Of a stretch of 64,000 nt of DNA, positions 1-11,516 are shown piece by piece. Both the position numbers and the translations under genes were made by a program. Positions within the stretch are counted from its first letter, which is position 1. Each line of letters begins with the position of its first letter. Origin of the DNA: Terana coerulea (lineage: Eukaryota > Basidiomycota > Agaricomycetes > Polyporales > Phanerochaetaceae); NCBI GenBank assembly GCA_024811115.1, contig JAKOGH010000002.1:620001-684000 (forward strand), read 5' to 3'. The notes under the pieces were generated by a model. It was given only the letters and a program-made list of their open reading frames with translations. It was not told where the DNA came from and searched no databases.

Positions 1-503
1 GCAGCAGGAGAACATTGGGACGTACTCAAGCAAAGGTTTCATTGCCTCCTCGTCTGCCTTGCCCATAGCTTCAAGCCACAACTCCAGTATATCTCTCCAG
101 TGGTGCACTAGCAGGGCCATAGAAGCAGACAGCCCATCGGTTTTACTAGCATATTCAATGAAGGCAGGAGCAAGATTCAATTCTCGCCATTGCTCCAAGG
201 CTTCATGAAAGTGCGAAGAGGTGTCCTATGGTGAAGCCGTAAAGGCAGAGTAGTAGCAATATGCGTATAATTGCCTACCTCGATGTCATGGTCGAACTGT
301 TCTCTAGATATTGCTGGAGTGACGTGAACTTGCTTCAAGGCTTGCTTATGAGATTGATGCTACAGGTCAACGCGAAGGTTAGCACAAATTAAAGGAGGAC
401 AGTTCATGAAGCACACCCTGAACCGTTTCGCCGGCCGTGGTAGATTGTCATCTTCATTTACGTCGTTTTTTTCTTCCAAATCTTCAGTAATGCGGTCCTC
501 CAT
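1..503 (-). CDS. UTP20: U3 snoRNP component UTP20, N-terminal part (partial gene)
   Basis: UTP20 is a very large HEAT-repeat protein of the small-subunit processome, needed for 18S rRNA maturation in the nucleolus. The gene runs off the left edge. Three exons are readable: 503-417, 359-279 and 225-1 and beyond, separated by introns with GT..AG ends. The start at 503 gives an acidic beginning (MEDRITEDLEE), then the conserved HKQALKQVHV segment, then the HEAT-like stretch with EQWRELNLAPAF and LLVHHWRDILEL that is typical of the UTP20 N-terminus. Exon phases join cleanly. Only about 130 of the expected roughly 2,500 residues are present. Identification is from family memory of the N-terminal motif, so confidence is good but not absolute. 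Confidence 0.8.
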
Positions 504-918
504 GATGCGCTAACCAAAAGACCTGGAAAGGGAGTATGGTGCGGAGTATGTACCAGTGGTCGCGAATAGGTGCAAGCTGCCGGAGGAAAATGTTTGTGAT
601 CTGACAGGAGCGCTCGTTACATCTTATCTTATCTTGCTCAGCAGCTTTGGTAGATTGACGCTCAGTTGCAAAGTGAGCCAACGTGTGGTGGCACTGGAAG
701 CAAGTGTAGCTTTGCTAGGGACATTTCTCTTGGACGAGCATAATACCAAACCACACAGATACCACAAAGAGGGAGGAGGATCTCATAGCATAGCATACAA
801 AGCGCACCATGCTGATCCAACTAGGAATATTTAGCAATAATAATCCACAGAAGAACAAGGAAGGACGTCGAGTGTCGAACCGACTATTAATAGAGTCCTT
901 ATTTGCATAGACCAGTAA
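504..918. other. intergenic region between UTP20 and a membrane-protein gene
   Basis: This stretch is the upstream region of UTP20 and the 3' side of the next minus-strand gene. A 92-codon open frame on the plus strand (556-834) has no recognisable motif and no splice context. I see no RNA gene or clear core promoter. Confidence 0.4.
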
Positions 919-1850
919 TTAAGTGGTAGTGTGGGTGATAGCAGAAGCAGGAGGCGTGTACGCGGGCGGGGGAACGCCCTCAGGATCGATGTCCACGAAC
1001 CCACGCGTGGTGAGGTCTCCTGGGTACTTCTTCTCCTTTCTGAACAAGGTCGTCGAGGATATGGACGTCGTAGGGGAGTGACATGAGGAAGAAGAGCTCA
1101 GTTCATAAGAGAATGCCGGTGGGTTGATGCTGAGCTGGACGGGCTCTGAGAACTCCCACCCGCCGTCAGAGCGCCGTCGGGCGACCCGCATGTCTTCTCC
1201 CGGGGCGTGGACTAGTAGAGGTTAAGGATCAGTGCTCAAATAAAGCTTGAGATAAACGCACTGAAGCGAGGTGAATTCGATGTCGGTGAGAACGGCGTGA
1301 CGCGGGAGGCAGGATGGCTTCGGTCCAATACGGTACTGTGACGACCCGCGTTTGCTATTTCCACATGTTCTGAAGCGGCGTTTCTTCTTCTACGCATATA
1401 TAGAAATATAAATCCTCCGAGGAAAAGTGAGAATATGACCGCGATGGTGATGCCGACTGCTACGGCCGTCCCGGAAGAGGATGAAGATGAGTTGGACATG
1501 TTCCTGGTGCGTAGGGATCTGAAATACGACGTTAAACCAGTGAGCAATCGGCTGTAAGCGATACAGGAGGCCACCCACCTCTATTGGTCTCTGTCAAAAG
1601 CGTGAAGTCGGGCCCTATGCAAATCAGGAGGTTCGGTGTCGCGCGATTAGGCTCTCTGGTTCACTAGGTTTGGCAAAATGAATGACCTGGCACGTCGACA
1701 CAGGATCAAAAGGTTCACCTTCCCCACAAGCACTCTCGGGCCAAGCGACATGAGAGTAAGTAGTAAGTAGACCTAGGGTGGGACTGGTAACCACCGCTCG
1801 ACGTGAGGCTTGACAGAGAAGTGGAAATGGTCTAGGCAGTTTGACGCTTA
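919..1850 (-). CDS. serine-rich single-pass membrane protein, 5' end unresolved
   Basis: I do not recognise the family. The C-terminal half is clear: a Ser-rich linker (NSSSSSSG), one hydrophobic helix (VGITIAVIFSLFLGGFIFLY) followed by an RRRR stop-transfer patch, then a cytoplasmic tail with a PPPAYTPP (PPxY) motif ending at 919. A 50-nt intron (GTGCGT..CTAG) around 1210-1260 joins the last two exons in frame, and another intron near 1510-1565 joins the ectodomain. The ectodomain has several Cys (SACGEGEPFDP, STCQVIHFA) and stays open to about 1850. Between 1647 and 1657 the reading frame shifts by one base, either a sequence error or a lesion. No start codon could be fixed. The layout resembles the Ser-rich/TM/tail sensors common in basidiomycetes. 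Confidence 0.5.
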
Positions 1851-2443
1851 GGGGTGGTTCAACGAATTAGCGCCAAGGTCTCGGGCCCTTATGGGCGTCT
1901 AAGACAAATGCTTCCGTCGATCTGCCTGCGCACTGCCTGCGCGTCTTCCAGGGTCTTAACTTGAAGCTTCCTGCGTTCATTCCACCATCCTCCCTTTGCG
2001 ATATGCAAAACCAATGCAAAACCGCGATAATTCAGGCTACGTGAGTACAGTAACACCTTTAGAGTATGTGTTTGACAATACCAATCACACCTCACGAGCT
2101 CATGTGGCCTTTGTGCCCATATGCTCACCAATTTTGCGTGGATTTCGGCACATTCAAACTAGACATTATTACACCTGCGTCTGCATTTCACACCCACTTC
2201 AAAGTATTTTCCATGAATTTAGCTCAGAAACATGATGACCAGATGGAATTTCACGGCCGTGTCATCGAGAGAAATTGTGGAAGGCGTGTATAGGGCATAG
2301 ATCGGTGGCTATCAAACGAGCGAGACATTATACATTATGTACATGGCCACTACGGGCGCCGAGGCGGAAGCTCTGCGAGGATCCGACAGACATCAAGAAA
2401 TCACACTTCTGTAGGTGCACGAATCGACCAACGCGCGATGCGC
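1851..2443. other. intergenic region, nothing recognised
   Basis: Short open frames occur on both strands (1889-2131 minus; 1996-2293 plus) but none has a domain, signal peptide or splice continuity. The right part is the 3' flank of the DUF6534 gene. Confidence 0.35.
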
Positions 2444-4096
2444 TCAGACAGCGCTATAGCTGGAGACTGAAGAGATGTGCTGCTTCTGGTCTCCAGTGTG
2501 AGACAGCTCGTTGTCGTCTAGGACGACGACCTCCTTCTGGACAGCGATTTCCGACAACTGGGTAGTTGGTGGAGGGCGTCTGCGTAGTGCTTCCGCCGGT
2601 ATGTCCCGCCCATCGAAGCACGCTGGGACCTTGGCCCTGGACAGTGCGCGAAATCTTGCAGTCAGCTCACACAGTGCATATAGTGCGTGGTTTTGTGCTT
2701 ACCTCACTGTCAATGTCGACCGCCCCGTGGAGCTGAGCCCGAAGCTCTCCGCGATTAATCAAGGTATCAAGGAGTGTCTGTGAGATATAACGGTGAGTTG
2801 CTGGAAGGTAAGTTACTAGGACGGACGACGGACGTTGGTGTAGATACGACCAATTGGGATCGCGAACATGCCATAAAAGTTGGTTTGCGGTACCACCAAA
2901 AAGGTGATTAAATCACCCATGGAGAAGATGCCGGCGAATAAACCAGTTTGGATGGCGCCGCGGATTAGACGGTTGAGCACGCTGTCTGTCTTCCTAAAGC
3001 CCGTTTTTGATCGGGCAAGGATGGTACCAAGTGTGACTGGCCACAAAATGTCAACGATCTTACTACTCAAGAAACGTAGAACGAGTGCAGCGTACCGGTG
3101 ACGAAGGCGTCCACACTAACTTGGAGTACTAACCATGCCGTGACGAGCTTGTTTAGCGTGATCAGCTCCGAGGACCTGAACGGGATAGTAACGATGAGCA
3201 ATATGGTCCAAGGGTAAGTGCATACAACTTACACCTTGATAATCCAGGCCTTGATACCGCATGTCATGCCAAGGGCGCACGAAGGGATGGCAAGTCCGAT
3301 GATCGCGCCGTACAGGTACTTGTTGTGCGTAAATCGGTAGACACTAGGAGTAGCAAGGTAAATCACATGCGACTCGTCAGGCAAAAATGAACACACCGCC
3401 AGCCCAAGAAAATCTGGGTGACCATGGAGGCCAGACCCGTCACGATGGGTGTCAGCGTATACGGCCACAAGGCAACTATGAAACGGTGAGCTCGTACGCT
3501 CTAGCAAAACATAGTAACATTCGCTGACCTCCCAAAGTCTCGGGTTTGCCATAACCGGTGACGCTAAGGCATCTAGTTAGTGACTACAGCACGTCGCATT
3601 GCCATAAATTCTTACCAGTACGCGTATGCCATCCAAACGACCCTATGATAGACCATTTAACGTCAGGTTTAGTGGCACCTAAATGACACCTGGAACGCAC
3701 GCAATACTATGGACGCAGTCAATGATGAAAAGAAAACCGACCATGGCCCTGCAAGCGACAGTAAGTCATACAAAATCTTGTTCGAAGATATGCGTTGCTT
3801 ACTGGATGGGCCAAGGATCCTTGAAGTCTGTCAGCAGCCGATGAGCTAAGTCTATACAAGAATGAATGTAACCGTCTTACTTCTCCTATAATACGCAAGG
3901 AACTGGAAGGTGACTAGACCGAAAAGGTACGTGTTAACTGTTTCAGGACGTTAGCACTTAGCAGAGCAGGTACATAGATATAGACGTACACATAATCCCC
4001 ATCAAGAGGGTACCTGTGTACGTCCGTCGGAGTCAGCTTTGCCACCTGCAGCGGAAGCGGAGTTCTCTCACCGAGGGTCAAGTCGAGTTCGCCCAT
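2444..4096 (-). CDS. DUF6534 domain seven-helix membrane protein
   Basis: A member of a large basidiomycete family of multi-pass membrane proteins of unknown function. About ten short exons can be chained in phase from MGELDLTLG at 4096 to TGA at 2444. The first helix (LLMGIMCTSISI) is followed by NTYLFGLVTFQFLAYYRR, an exon ending KDPWPIQ, the helix with MVGFLFIIDCVHS, VVWMAYAYC, an exon starting VALWPYTLTPIVTGLAS, FTHNKYLYGAIIGLA, and SELITLNKLVTAW. The DUF6534 core follows as SKTGFRKTDSVLNRLIRG, then FAGIFSMGDLITFL, NFYGMFAIPIGRIYTN and TLLDTLINRGELR. The core is the family signature. The tail after it is hydrophilic and divergent. All splice sites used are GT..AG, and a 60-nt intron before TLGTILARSK restores the motif. 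Expected length for the family is about 300-350 residues, which fits. Confidence 0.85.
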
Positions 4097-5014
4097 CTTG
4101 CTGTCTGAGTGAAGTCCACCGGGACAGGATGAGCGAACAAGACGCACTGGCCGCCCAGTATATGTAGCTTCGCGTAACCGAGAGGCGACCGCAGAGGGGA
4201 GCAGGTGTCAACAGGGGCATTCCACGATTCGCGAGGACATCAAAGCGTCTCCGCGTCCCTAGAATGCAGCGCTGGCGCCCATACAACCTAGCCGACGGCA
4301 ATGGCCTTATTGGCCCTAGGATCCAATACCAATTCTCAAAGCTCGCCGCATCAAGGGAGAAGCTGCGACCGCCCAAACGGGGACCTGAGAAGCGATCAGG
4401 GTCGGCCGAGATCATGCTGGATCTTCCTCCGTTGCACGGCCCCATCCGAGTGTACATCCGATCGACGCTTTCTGCGGTCTGCGCAGAACCTGGCGGTGTG
4501 AGCACGCCGTATCTCGGGAGGACGGCAGATATCAAACATGGAGAGCTCATCGACCCCACACATAAAGTTCAGGCTCCTAGGTACGCCACACGGCGTTCTC
4601 GTAACCTGTCAAGCTGGCTCTCATCGGTAACTTATCCCAATTAGATAGAAGCCTAGCCACACCGCGACTTACCACGTTTGCGCAACCCTGACCGCCACGT
4701 TGCGAGAGGCAAAGCGGTTGCGAACGCCCCTGTGATCCTTTGTCAACATGCAAAGATTGGTTGCTTGATGCCATGGTCTGGCGAGGGGCCGAGGGCCATT
4801 CAGTCGTCCCGCACGACGGACTACGACGGAGCGACGTATACTTTTGGCGAACCAAGGCGACTCGCGAACTCGGTTGCAGCAGGTTTTTCGCTTCGTATCA
4901 GACCCCAGTTTCCAGGTGTGGGAATTCCAAGAGGCTTAACCCAAGCGAGCCTGGTGCGCTATTACAATAATGTACAGGAGCTGGTGCTGAATGCAGCCTA
5001 TGCCGCAATGCGAT
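4097..5014. other. intergenic region with unexplained plus-strand open frames
   Basis: This lies between two minus-strand genes. A plus-strand frame of 126 codons (4264-4644) is open but contains no motif I recognise. The larger frame starting at 4678 overlaps the last exon of the epimerase and is probably its shadow. No core promoter was found for a plus-strand gene. Confidence 0.3.
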
Positions 5015-6427
5015 TTATGAGATGTGGACGTATGGCTTGTCGTCTTCAAGGGCGGCATCGATCATGGCAGGTAGGCACTCGAGCAGAGAGAACTTAAGGC
5101 TCTCCTTCGGCTGCCAACCCATACGGGTGATGCGGTCAGGCCTGCCGAACATGTTTCCTCCCAGGAGGGACCAGCCGTCTGTGCAAATAGAGTGAGAGAC
5201 GAACGCCGACGGGTCGAAGACACTTGCACTGCCCTAGCGGCTCGACAATCTCAGCGGGCATGGGCTTGCACCCTGGCTCCTTAGTGATCCCCTTGCTGAA
5301 CAGATACTGGAGCACCGAGTCAGCACGAAAACCAAGCACAAAGCTACGTCCATTGCACTCACATCACCCATTTCCTTCGCCCAGGTCCCGTATGATATCG
5401 TAGCATCGGTGACGCTAAAGTCTATCGCACCGTTCGTCAGAGTCCCAGTATCATACCGTAAGCCAGCGATGTACTTACAAAGTCCATCCGCGCCTTCCTC
5501 GGCACGGCCTTCGATGGCAGCCTTGAAGATGAACAGGATGAGATCTGCCAAGTCTTGAACATGAATGGTGTGCTGCGCATTGTGACCAGCACCCCAGGTG
5601 CCAGCATAGCCCACACGCTTGGCATAGTCCATGAAAATACGAAGCCAAAGTGTGGTCTTCTGAACGCCTGAAGTGAAAGCCGTTAGTGGACGCACGCCCA
5701 GAATATAATGACAGATGTGAACCTCTTCCTACGCCGTAGATCTGCCCAGGATATATGATTATCGAGCGGATCGGGTTCTCCTTACGCGTGCCAGCTGCGA
5801 TGATCTTGACCGCTAGATAAGCTTTGGTATATGTATGAGGTAGAAACAATTTACCGGCTTGTCCGAGTCCAGGTGAGTATTGGTCGGTTCGCAGCTACAG
5901 CAGCTGTCAGCTCGAGACGACACTGCCTAGACACTGCACGCACTCATCTAGACTGAGACCAATATCCGACCATACTTTGGGGTTCTCCACGAGTTCTCCG
6001 TGGACGTTGTCGCTCAAGATACCGCACCCTGACACATGGATGTACAACGGCGGCTTCCCGGGTCTGCTCGCAGAGTTCTTCTCCAGGCCATCGAGGGTCG
6101 CTGAAAACGCATTGAATATCAAAACGGGAGCACATAATTCCAGGCTTTTCACATACCTTTCACGCTAGGCCAGTGATCAGAGCTTGCGGAGTTGATGACG
6201 ATGTCCGCCTTCGACGCCTGCTCGACTATGATTTGAGCATCGTTCAAATCCCCTTCGACGACTGAAAGGTTCGGATGAAGTTGCTGCAGTCGGGCGATGC
6301 GCTCCGGAGTAGCATTGCGCAGAAGCGCTTTGATAGGATAGTTAGGATAGTCGCGCGCCAACAGCAGGAGGATCTCTCCAGACAAGAAACCAGTGGCACC
6401 GAGGAAGAAGATCGCGGGGTTCGACAT
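5015..6427 (-). CDS. NAD(P)-binding epimerase/dehydratase-like protein (atypical SDR)
   Basis: Extended/atypical short-chain dehydrogenase of the NAD-dependent epimerase type, cytosolic, substrate unknown. The start at 6427 gives MSNPAIFFLGATGFLSGEIL, a Rossmann N-terminus with the GATGFLSG nucleotide-binding loop. VVEGDLNDA and ADIVINSASSDHW follow, then PPLYIHVSGCGILSDNVHGE with the family's serine strand. Later come ENPIRSIIIYPGQIYGVGRG, a segment reading TTLWLRIFMDYAKRVGYAG, HNAQHTIHVQDLADLILFIF and GLYFSVTDATISYGTWAKE. The C-terminal exon reads MFGRPDRITRMGWQPKESLK and ends at 5015. Six introns of about 50-65 nt fit in phase. At 5230-5236 (a GGG run after EIVEPLG) the frame must shift by one base to reach the C-terminal exon, and no intron explains it. 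So the copy is either frameshifted or has a base error. Confidence 0.8.
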
Positions 6428-7874
6428 GGTGGTGTTGAGGAAGCCGTGGGGAGCGTACGACGAGCGTAGCCAAGTCGTCAAGTCGTCGCTGCAGGTTATA
6501 TCTCCATGACACTGTCGACGGTCACGTTTCCAACAATCTCAGCCGGCCGCTGGGATGCCTTCCAGGGGCTCGGCGAGACTGGCGAGATCAGGGATAGGAA
6601 CGGTACGTAAGCGAAAACGTCCAGGGTCATGCTCACTGACCGGCGCGACCTGGCACGACCCTGCCACCGTCGTTCTAGTGCGAGGGGACGCGCTAGACCC
6701 CAAACGACGTCAGATGGCCGCTGTTCTGCCACGGTTGCTATTGACATCAATTGGTTATGCCGAGTGATTTCTGCCGTTTGCAACGGAAGCCGCAGATGTT
6801 AATGACGGGCGGGCTGTCCTATGCTATACTGTGATCAGATTAGGCGGTTTGGCGGGGAAATTCAAGGAAATGATGATTATACCTACCTCTCCACAGGCCA
6901 CTCGCATATGCTGAACACGGCGGCCCACGGGTAATCCTCATAGGCTGCGTGAAGGGCGCGGATGCGAGGCAAGATGCAAGGGTTTCCACGTTTCGTTTTG
7001 TAGAGACCGAGGGGTTCAAACGGGGTCGAGAAGGAGGTCGTTGAGCCATCAGAAGTGAGATTGACCGAGAAAACCCTCACCACAGTGAGCGGAAGTTGAG
7101 ATGTCTGATTTCGAGTGGCTGTGCCGGTGACCGTACATGCCTTGTTTAGGGAGGTCCTCCCCGTTGTCGTGGAAGCTTTGCGCGTGTTTTATTGGAGGAA
7201 GGCCTTGAGCTTGAGCTCGACCGCTGTGCGCTGTCTCTGACGACGAAGGGTTGTGTAGCTTGCCAGTACGGATTCTAATATGCAGTACGATGGCTATCTA
7301 GGCAATGGCATCTCAGTAAGCGCGATCTTCAGCAGTACTAAGCGCAATGGGAAATGAACCACACACAACAAACCAAAGTTACATGCGTTACTACGCGATC
7401 TCAGTGGCACATTTATCCGCGCGTTTGTTGAGTACTTTCATGTAGTAATCTCAAGGGAGCACAAACTAGGGAGAATTTCCGTATGTCGATTAGACCGATG
7501 TGTGTACTTATCTGTTCTGAAAGTTATGTAACTTGAAGGGGAAGCGGGGAGGAACGCGTCGCCATCGTGGCGCTGCAGTATGCACGCAGCGGCACACAGG
7601 CGCCGCCGCCATCAATCCCGGCCGGTCGGCAGGTAGACAGTGTTCGGCGCTTGCAAAGTTGCCCTTCTCGTTGCCCGCCGCAGCATTCCGTTGCTTCTCA
7701 CCTCAAGCACCTTACTTCAAATATCCTCATTCGCCACCCGACCTGCGTAGGACCGACAGGACCGCGACAAGTGCAATACTAATTTTCTGGTTATCCTCCT
7801 CTCCGCGACTCGTTCGCAGCGCTCGGCCTCGTCGAACCTCGGAGTTAACGTTGAGAGAGCATCTCGAAGACACT
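6428..7874. other. intergenic region with a possible uncharacterised minus-strand exon
   Basis: A minus-strand frame is open from about 7190 to 6900, containing VVRVFSVNLTSDGSTTSF and PWAAVFSICEWPVE. A plausible GTAGGT donor follows, and an acceptor near 6837 leads quickly to a stop. It has no ATG and no family I know. A second open frame at 6496-6783 is also motif-free. The right part (7300-7874) is AT-richer and holds the promoter region of the CFEM gene. Confidence 0.25.
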
Positions 7875-8671
7875 ATGCTGGCCATCCCACTCTCCCTTTT
7901 GGCGTTGTTCGTCTGGCCGTACTCCCTTGCACTTGCGCAGACATCAGCTTCGGTGTCCTCCAGCTCGGCTTCCAAGTCGTCCACCAGCTCTCCAGCTTCA
8001 TCGAGCGTTAGCGCATCCGGCAATGCTTCGTCTGCAAGCCAGAGTGCTACGGCGACGAGTTCAGCACAACTCCCAAGCTTGAGCGGGTACTCCACCTGCG
8101 GTGAGTAGAGCACTTGTACTTGATACCTTTACCAGAGTATTCATGAATGTCCGCAGTGAACAACTGCTTGGAACTCTCCATCTCGCAAGTAGGTTGCAAC
8201 AGCGTAGCTGATGTTGATTGTTTCTGCGGAAAGTACGTGTCACTTTTGCTTGCTCGCCTATTCAGTTTTTCTCATCTCTGGAGCAGCGGAACGCGATTCG
8301 TGAACGCAATTACACGCTGCGTATCCGGACAGTGCATTGGCGATCTTGCGTCCGCCGAAAGCTTATCCCAACAATTCTGCAATGCCGCTAGCTCAAGCAC
8401 CTCATTGTCATTCCCTCCCCTACCTTCCACTACGTCGTCATCCTCGTCTTCGTCTTCGTCTTCAGTGAGCAGCTCAACACCAACGGTCTCCACGGTCTCT
8501 GCCCCCAGCTCGGGGTCCTCGACTGCAACATCATCTACACCTGCCAGCTCGACAAGCGGAAATGCAGACCAAAGCTCGTCGGGCGCGAGTAGTACATGGA
8601 CGCACACCTCAGAGATCAGGTTAGCAGCCGTGCTATGCATGGGAATGACCGTCTGGGGACTGCTCCTCTGA
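7875..8671 (+). CDS. CFEM-domain, GPI-anchored cell-surface protein
   Basis: Secreted Cys-rich surface protein. The ATG at 7875 gives a signal peptide (MLAIPLSLLALFVWPYSLAL) cut near ALAQ. A Ser/Thr/Ala-rich spacer of about 55 residues comes next, then the CFEM domain split over three exons (7875-8100, 8157-8232, 8287-8671). The domain reads STC/VNNCLELSISQVGC..VADVDCFCG..RCVSGQCIGD...QQFC, supplying the eight-Cys pattern with the central CxC. A long low-complexity Ser tract follows (TCG/TCT-type repeats at 8430-8465) and the protein ends in a hydrophobic tail (LAAVLCMGMTVWGLLL) typical of a GPI signal. CFEM proteins act in wall integrity, haem/iron capture or host contact; which applies here is not visible. 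The unusual point is a Ser-rich spacer in front of as well as behind the domain. Confidence 0.88.
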
Positions 8672-9011
8672 GCATGCATCTTTCTTGGCATAATACAACC
8701 CATATACCACCGCATTTGCATCAATATCTTCGCGATTGGACATTTAGTAGATATGGATGGTTAAACCTTGTCATTCATTTCATTTCTCTGCGGGACTCAG
8801 AGCGAAACCCAATATTATGGCGGCTGTGACGCATATATCATGGAGAGTATTGTACGCGATATCAGCAGTATGAATGGTCGACAAGGTCCAGAAGAGTTAT
8901 AAGTCATGAGGAAAGAGCGGAAAGAGAACTGCTCCAAAACTGCAAAAAGTTAATACTAAGCATAAAGCGACACGATGCCAGGATACCTCATTAATATAAT
9001 ACAATCATGCG
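8672..9011. other. convergent intergenic region
   Basis: Shared 3' flank of the plus-strand CFEM gene and the minus-strand pinin-like gene. It is AT-rich with no feature beyond probable polyadenylation sequence. Confidence 0.4.
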
Positions 9012-10193
9012 TTAGTACTCCACCGCGTCGTCTTCATCTGCCACAGCAGCCTGCTGTAGCACAGCCGCCGCCGGGGTCTCTTTGCTGTCGGTTTTCAGTG
9101 CCTCAGCGGACTTCGCGTCCTCCTTAGTTGCAGGTGAGGCGTTGTCATCATCAACTTCCATCTGGGCACCGTTCTCCTGTGACGGATCTTCTCTCTTCAC
9201 ATCCGCTCCTGCCGTCGGTGTCGCTTCCTTATCCTCAGCCTCCATTTTCACATCCTGCTCCGCCGGTTGTGACTCCTTCTTCTCGATCTTCTTCCGGTCA
9301 TCCTCTTCCGCGACACGCTGCCGTATCAGCTTAATTTCATTGATGCCTTCTGTCCTTTCCGTCTTGAATTCATCCCACTCCTTCTCCGCAGCTTCTTTGA
9401 CCTGATATCTGGTCAGTAATGAGAAGAACATGATATCGCAGCAGTGACGCACCTCTGCCTTTCGGCGAGTAAGGAAGGCTTCTTGCTCTGGGAGGAGGAC
9501 AGCAGGAAGGTAGTATAGTGGTGGAGGATGTGAACGTGGAGGAAGAGCTAATGGATCGCTTGAGGATGGTGATGAGCCGTCGGTGGGTATTTGGTCAGCA
9601 GTCGAAAGGAAGTTGGCGAGCAATGGCAGCCGCGCTCGACGTGATTTATGCTGCACATTGCTCAGCATTGTGAGGCAATGATTCAACATAAATTATGAGG
9701 ACGTACAAGTGAGTCCTTCAGCAGCAGGTCCTCCTCTCTGCGATTCGCGCTTGTCTTGTCCTTTTTCGCCTCTTCGGCTCTCCTGACAGAATCAGTCTCT
9801 TTGCGCAGCTTATCCTGTAGTCTCTGCTCAATCAGCTGCCTCTTTTTGGCCTACATATGTCGCTGTTAATATACACATTAAGTGGATAGAACCTTCAGGC
9901 AACGTACCGCCTCGCTGGCGTTGCGCTCCTTATCCTCGTTCTTCGCTTTGTTCAGCGTGCCCAGGACAAGTCCAAACATTGTCTTTCCACGCTTACGCTC
10001 GCGCGGGTTCGCGTTGAGATCCAGCCGCGGACGTTTCTTGTTCGCTGACGGCTCCGTTGGGCTCGCTGCATCCTGCATTTGAGCATCTTGTGAGTCGGTC
10101 TTTGGCTGTTCTTCGAGTTGGGTGGTTCTGAAGACGATGTAAGTCAAAGTTAGCGCCTGTTATCATGGGGTAAATATACCCTTCAGTGGACAT
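9012..10193 (-). CDS. pinin/SDK/MemA-domain nuclear protein
   Basis: Homologue of pinin, a nuclear protein associated with the exon-junction complex and splicing. The start at 10193 reads MSTEG, spliced to TTQLEEQPKTDSQDAQMQD. Motifs in order: a basic patch (NANPRERKRGK) leading into the pinin signature TMFGLVLGTLNKAKNEDKER, a long charged helix (KKRQLIEQRLQDKLRKE, RRAEEAKKDK), LPLLANFLSTADQIP, YYLPAVLLPEQEAFL, TRRKAEVKEAAEKEWDEFK, then an acidic Glu/Lys tail ending DEDDAVEY at 9012. Four introns are consistent with phase. The helix plus YxPAxLxPE..FL..RKAEV arrangement is the domain's hallmark. A Ser/Pro insertion (SSPSSSDPLALPPRS) sits between ANFL and YLPAV. It is divergently arranged with SRP72, 242 nt away. 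Confidence 0.8.
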
Positions 10194-10435
10194 TTTGCGG
10201 CGCGGCGTGGGTGGGTAGAGGTGAGAAATGTAACGTAGGGTACGAGCCAACCGACGTCGGCCGACCGATGATGCAGAACAAGGTGTTTGTATTGAAAGCG
10301 CCGGAAGACTACAGGCTGTTGTTATCCGCGACTTGTACAACTTTGTGACTGGCTTCACTAAGCTTCTTACCCTGTCTACTCCCGCTTGTGTTACCTTAGG
10401 CGTCTATCGTTCTCCCGACCTTGTCCCCGCACACC
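10194..10435. promoter_or_regulatory. bidirectional promoter region, pinin-like / SRP72
   Basis: Only 242 nt separate the two divergent start codons, so both promoters and 5' UTRs must lie here. No TATA box is obvious, in line with housekeeping genes. The SRP72 side is pyrimidine-rich. Confidence 0.5.
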
Positions 10436-11516
10436 ATGGCACCGAAACCCGTCTCAAATCGTGCACCAACACAGAAGCAGAAAGTCAGCAGAGTCAAGAA
10501 ACCGCCAGCGAATAAGCAGCCACTATCTGTGCCAGAACGACTGAAGAGGTTCTTTACCTCGCTATGCGCCCAAATAGACGGCGGTCACTTCAGTAACGCG
10601 ATCAAGACATGCGACAAGAGTGTGTCTTCATGCCATTCTCAGCGGAGCCTAATAGTGACATGTCACTGCAGTATTGAGACTGGAACCTACCGATCAAGAT
10701 GCACTGCAAACGAAAGTGTTTCTGCTCTTGCAGACGGAGCAGTACCCTGCTGCTTTCAGCCTGACCGACGGGAATGAGAAGTACGCATTCGAGAAGGCAT
10801 ACTCCCTGTATCGGACGAACCAGGAGTCCGAAGGCAGAGAAGCCTTGCATGCGACGAAAGGCACGAAGGGTGAAGATGATCGAGGGGCCATGCATCTGGA
10901 GGCGCAGCTGGTGCGTTGCGTATACAGACTCATTAGGCCTATACTGATCCCTATATGCTAGGCATATCGTGAGGGCGCATATCAAACGGCGTTCGATATC
11001 TATAACCAGCTATTGGACACGGCGGAGCCGGTCAGTCTGCTGCTCGTACCAACGTTTCGTATAGCTGTCTTAACTGTCTGGTGCAGAGCTCGGACGAGCA
11101 TGCAGATATTCTGACCAACCTTGAAGCCGCTCAGAAGCACCTCGACTTTATTGACAGTGGCTATCTGCGTGCTCTGGACGATCTCCCGGCCTCCACTTCG
11201 AACAGCCTAGAGTCTGCCCCGCCTCCACAACCTCCATCAGCAGCTGCGACTCTCGCCACCACCATTGCTTCTCAGGAGACCAGACGTCGCCAAGAAGGAG
11301 AAGAAAGTGAGGCTGAAGCGTGTTCCCAAGGGCGTCACCCTTGGTGTCACGCCTCTCCCGGATCCCGAGCGCTGGTTGAAGAAGAGCGAGCGGAGCACGT
11401 TTGGCACGGGTGGCAAGCGGAAGAAGGGCGGAGGTGGCGCGACGCAGGGCTCAGTAGAGAGTGCCCCGGTACCGTCACAGAGTGGGAAGGGAGGCAAGGG
11501 AAAGAAGAAAAAGTAG
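10436..11516 (+). CDS. SRP72: signal recognition particle subunit SRP72, unusually short
   Basis: SRP72 binds 7S RNA with SRP68 in the cytosolic signal recognition particle. The ATG at 10436 starts MAPKPVSNRAPTQ. N-terminal TPR motifs are clear: NAIKTCDKILRLEPTDQDAL, EQYPAAFSLTDGNEKYAFEK, AYREGAYQTAFDIYNQLLD, then DEHADILTNLEAAQKHLDF. After a Pro/Ser linker (APPPQPPSAAATLATTIAS) comes the C-terminal RNA-binding tail, KKVRLKRVPKGVTLGVTPLP followed by DPERWLKKSERSTFGTG, ending in a Lys-rich stretch. The usual middle TPR array is absent: the gene encodes roughly 290 residues versus about 600 or more in the family. The frame changes by one base between the linker and the tail near 11275. A weak intron (about 11202-11277, donor GTCTGC) would fix it; otherwise it is a lesion. 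Confidence 0.75.

Noticed and set aside
4678..5097. 139-codon plus-strand open frame over the epimerase 3' end
   Set aside because: It overlaps the conserved last exon of the minus-strand epimerase (MFGRPDRITRMGW..PKESLKFS) and shows no motif of its own, so it is a shadow.
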